From Fructobacillus broussonetiae (lineage in GTDB: Bacteria; Bacillota; Bacilli; Lactobacillales; Lactobacillaceae), in the NCBI RefSeq assembly GCF_018437275.1, contig NZ_JAAMFK010000005.1, positions 1-64,000 of the forward strand: 64,000 nucleotides of DNA. Reading direction: 5' to 3'. Shown here one piece after another: positions 61,697 to 64,000 of this stretch (position 1 is the stretch's first letter; each line of letters begins with the position of its first letter). The position numbers and the translations under genes were made by a program. The notes under the pieces are model-generated. The model was not told where the DNA came from and searched no databases. It was given only the letters and a program-made list of their open reading frames with translations.

Positions 61697-62656
61697 TTAG
61701 AGGAGCTTCTTTGCTTTTTTGGTGTTGGCAAAATGTAGCTTGGCAAAGTGACCAAGATCTTTACCTTCGCGCATTAGCTTAGCAGCCACGCGGTCGGCTT
61801 CCTTACCCGCTCCGATTGGAAGTTTAACGCCGGCTTCCTTACTGAGCTGCTCCATGGTTTGAAGCTCGACGTAACGGGCCAGAACGGAAGCGGCAGCGAC
61901 AGCCACGTGCTGCTGTTCACCCTTGGTCTTAAAGTAGGCCTTAACGGGCGCTTTCACCTGTCTGTTTTTTTGCAAGTAGCGGTAGTAGGAAGACTCCTGG
62001 ACAAATTGGTCGATTAACATGCCATCGGGCTGTTCACCGTTCAACTTCGCAATAACCTTATTGTGGGCGAAGTTATGGGAGAGGGCCTTCATAGCAACGA
62101 CATTTTGACCACTTGCTTGTTTCTTGTTGTAGAAGTCAGGGGTAAGGTTAACAATGTGATAAGGGAGATTTTCAATGATGTAGGGAGCTAATTGAACGAT
62201 TTTGTCGTCGGTCAATGTCTTGGAGTCAGCAAAGCCCATGGCCCGCAACTTCGGTACTTGGTCACGTGATACGTAAACGGCCGCCGTAGTTAATGGGCCA
62301 AAGTAGGCGCCTGCGCCAACTTCATCGGAACCGATCACGCCCCAATCTTTAAATCCAGCGGGTAAAACACTTTCGTTATGTTTGGATTTCTTTGTCCCAG
62401 TGTTCGATGGGGATTGTGTTGTGGTATTCATCTCGGCTGTGGCGCTGTGATCAATGTTGTTTGCCCAGATGGCGGCTTCTGAATCACAGTTGGTCCCTTG
62501 GAACATCACTTTTCCAGACTTGTAAGCTGTAATGGTTACACCGGGCTTCTTCGCCTGAAAGAGAGTGTACTGCGGTGCTGGTTGTACCGCGTAAGGTTGA
62601 TAAATTTCGGCAGCCTTTTTTAATGCTGCTTTTGTCAGTAAAATCACAGTTTGCAT
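61697..62656 (-). CDS. rnhC: Ribonuclease HIII
   Basis: A 319-residue RNase HIII, which removes RNA from RNA:DNA hybrids. The N-terminal TBP-like substrate-binding domain is about residues 1-85 (ITAYKSGKVMFQGTNCDSEA). The catalytic domain has the first acidic pair in GVIGSDEVGAGAYFGPL (Asp-Glu), then FADSKTL and the Asp of MLIDQFVQ. Between the domains a Ser/Thr/Asn-rich linker (about 90-115) is longer than usual. It is on the minus strand, divergent from cvpA-mutS2, the common rnhC/cvpA/mutS2 arrangement of Firmicutes. Confidence 0.96.
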   Translation of the reverse strand: MQTVILLTKAALKKAAEIYQPYAVQPAPQYTLFQAKKPGVTITAYKSGKVMFQGTNCDSEAAIWANNIDHSATAEMNTTTQSPSNTGTKKSKHNESVLPAGFKDWGVIGSDEVGAGAYFGPLTTAAVYVSRDQVPKLRAMGFADSKTLTDDKIVQLAPYIIENLPYHIVNLTPDFYNKKQASGQNVVAMKALSHNFAHNKVIAKLNGEQPDGMLIDQFVQESSYYRYLQKNRQVKAPVKAYFKTKGEQQHVAVAAASVLARYVELQTMEQLSKEAGVKLPIGAGKEADRVAAKLMREGKDLGHFAKLHFANTKKAKKLL

Positions 62657-62662
62657 GCCTTA

Positions 62663-62687
62663 ATTATAGCAGTTTTAATGGTATAAT
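62663..62687. promoter_or_regulatory. Overlapping divergent promoters of rnhC and cvpA
   Basis: TATAAT occurs on the minus strand at 62668-62663 (for rnhC) and on the plus strand at 62682-62687 (for cvpA-mutS2). The two -10 boxes face away from each other only 13 bp apart, so polymerases would compete. Confidence 0.55.
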
Positions 62688-62712
62688 TGACGGTATTCAA
62701 GTAGATTAAACA

Positions 62713-62730
62713 GTGCGTCTCGTAACGCAC
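62713..62730 (+). other. Small hairpin before the cvpA ribosome-binding site
   Basis: GTGCGT and ACGCAC around a 6-nt loop, immediately before CGGAGG. It could modulate ribosome access. Confidence 0.5.
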
Positions 62731-62745
62731 GCGGAGGTTTCAGAA

Positions 62746-63267
62746 ATGATTTTGATGTGGATTGCCATCATCTTTTTGCTATTAATGTTCATGTCCGGAT
62801 ACCGGACTGGACTCGTGACAACCCTTGCCCGCATTGCACTCTGGGCACTGGTCTTTTACATTGCAACGGTGTTGTCAAAGCCACTGGCCTCCGTCTTTTC
62901 AACCTGGGTTTCTGGACAGTTTGCCCGTCCATCAGTACCTAGCGCCTTAGCAAACGACGGAACGCAATTCCTTTCTTCCGGTTTGGCCTTTGCCGTCATC
63001 ATGGCGGTTGGTTCATACATGGGACACTTCTTGCTTCGTTCCATTCACTTCGTTCGTCGCATCCCATTTTTGGGAAAGCTCGACGGGCTATTGGGTGGGG
63101 CCTTGCAACTTGTCTTAGGAATTGTCATTGCCTTCTTCTTGCTCCAATTATTCTCCGTTGTACCAAACGCATGGTTACAAGGGCAGTTTGCCGAAAATCA
63201 TCTCTTAAACGAGTTTATGGATCAGTTCCCAGTGATTTCAAATCAGATTTACCACTGGTGGCTCTAA
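62746..63267 (+). CDS. cvpA: CvpA family membrane protein
   Basis: A 173-residue protein with four hydrophobic helices (about residues 3-20, 25-45, 75-95 and 113-135), of the CvpA/colicin V production family. The block RIPFLGKLDGLLGGALQLVL is the conserved family motif. Function in Gram-positives is unknown. ATG 62746 with CGGAGG was preferred to the frame's first ATG at 62713, which falls in the leader hairpin. mutS2 follows 26 bp downstream. Confidence 0.92.
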   Translation: MILMWIAIIFLLLMFMSGYRTGLVTTLARIALWALVFYIATVLSKPLASVFSTWVSGQFARPSVPSALANDGTQFLSSGLAFAVIMAVGSYMGHFLLRSIHFVRRIPFLGKLDGLLGGALQLVLGIVIAFFLLQLFSVVPNAWLQGQFAENHLLNEFMDQFPVISNQIYHWWL

Positions 63268-63293
63268 TTTATTAGGAAAGTATACGAGGAAAT

Positions 63294-64000
63294 ATGAATC
63301 AAAAAGTTCTAAAAACACTCGAATATGACAAAGTAAAAGAAGCGCTTTTGCCCTTTATTCAAACGGAACAGGGGAAGAAGGCGCTTTTGGCGTTACGTCC
63401 ATCATCAGACTATGATCAAGTCGCTACTTGGTTGAACGAAACTGCCGAGGCAGCAATGATTGAACGCCTTCACGGCGGTATCGCGTTGCCTGATTTGACC
63501 GATATCAAAGAGCAGGTGCGTCGACTGAAGATCGAAGCGTCCTTGAATGGAACAGAAATCGTTGCCTTGGCAAAGGTTTTGATTGCGACCGCAGCGGTTG
63601 CCAACTTCTTTGACCGGATTCAAGCAGACGACATGGCCGACTCCATCGACGCCTTGCAGGCAAAGGTTGAAGAGTTAACGCTTCTGCCAGCCCTGACTAA
63701 AAAAGTCCAAGACACGGTAGACGAGAACGGACACGTTCTTGACTCGGCTTCATCAGCATTGGCTTCCTTCCGTCGCCAAATGGCTGGAAAGGAAGGAGCC
63801 ATCCGTGATAAGTTGGCTTCCTTTACCCGTGGTAAGTCCGCTCGCTATTTGTCTGAGACCATCGTGACAAAGCGTGGGGAACGATACTGCTTGCCGGTTA
63901 AGGTCGAATACCGACACCAAGTACCTGGTATCGTTCATGACCAGAGTCAGTCCGGTCAAACATACTACATCGAACCGCAGTCGGTTGTGGAACTCGCAAA
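63294..64000 (+). CDS. mutS2: MutS2 family protein, N-terminal part (cut by window end)
   Basis: The first 235 residues are visible, beginning MNQKVLKTLEYDKVKEALLP, the typical MutS2 start. They include the core/lever region (GKSARYLSETIVTKRGERY, then LPVKVEYRHQVPGIVHDQSQ). The ATPase domain and the C-terminal Smr domain are beyond the window. MutS2 acts on collided ribosomes and/or suppresses recombination, not in mismatch repair. ACGAGGAAAT precedes ATG 63294. The cvpA-mutS2 order is conserved in Firmicutes. Confidence 0.95.
   Translation, partial: MNQKVLKTLEYDKVKEALLPFIQTEQGKKALLALRPSSDYDQVATWLNETAEAAMIERLHGGIALPDLTDIKEQVRRLKIEASLNGTEIVALAKVLIATAAVANFFDRIQADDMADSIDALQAKVEELTLLPALTKKVQDTVDENGHVLDSASSALASFRRQMAGKEGAIRDKLASFTRGKSARYLSETIVTKRGERYCLPVKVEYRHQVPGIVHDQSQSGQTYYIEPQSVVELA

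Overview
The window is one continuous, gene-dense piece of a low-to-middle-GC Firmicutes chromosome. Protein content and gene order point to a heterofermentative lactic acid bacterium of the Leuconostoc/Weissella/Fructobacillus group. The main evidence is a Leuconostoc-like D-lactate dehydrogenase next to clpP, T-box control of pheST, an RNase Y/RNase R/SmpB/SecG set, an RNase HIII/CvpA/MutS2 block, and core enzymes that have lost their usual metal-binding cysteines. Genus level cannot be fixed from sequence reading alone. There is no rRNA, tRNA, CRISPR array or phage block.

Layout. 1-410: the end of an IS3-family element that abuts the tail of a broken surface-protein gene. 461-4650: coiA, pepF, a 2-hydroxyacid dehydrogenase and a small membrane protein. 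4704-8463: phenylalanine T-box and pheST. 8471-14233: murA, rpmE2, an rRNA uracil methyltransferase, murF and a secreted serine hydrolase. 14245-19795: cshA with a hairpin-rich leader, folC, an MFS exporter and radC. 19954-23617: yvcK, whiA, clpP and D-lactate dehydrogenase. 23683-26686: a PfoR-like membrane protein, a small Arg-rich membrane protein, and a TauE permease and Nudix hydrolase on the minus strand. 26873-32220: tgt, yajC and a heterodimeric ABC exporter. 32329-38077: two glycosyltransferases, a flippase-like protein, ykuJ and ltaS, which together look like a glycolipid/lipoteichoic-acid operon. 38175-43209: uvrBA. 43392-44191: an AT-rich two-gene insert whose first product looks like an ADP-ribosyltransferase. 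44298-46305: an amino-acid permease and a secreted Apf-like protein. 46422-52028: the yqeGH-yhbY-yqeK-rsfS-yqeM-tmcAL-yceD ribosome/tRNA-maturation cluster. 52132-53935: a two-component system. 53999-59051: yidC, a SpoU methyltransferase, secG, rnr and smpB. 59276-61652: rny and two small envelope proteins. 61697-64000: rnhC (minus strand), cvpA and the start of mutS2.

Most of the window is housekeeping. The points most worth a second look are: (1) the overlapping two-gene cassette at 43392-44191, a candidate toxin/partner or defence pair; (2) coiA and radC, two transformation-linked genes, whose ribosome-binding or start sites lie inside terminator-shaped hairpins; (3) a queuine tRNA-ribosyltransferase without the zinc-binding cysteines and with an insert at that place; (4) an RlmCD-type methyltransferase without Fe-S cysteines; and (5) local absence of genes usually found in these clusters (rapZ, nadD, rpmF). 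Start codons were chosen by ribosome-binding site and family N-termini, so several differ from the longest open frame.
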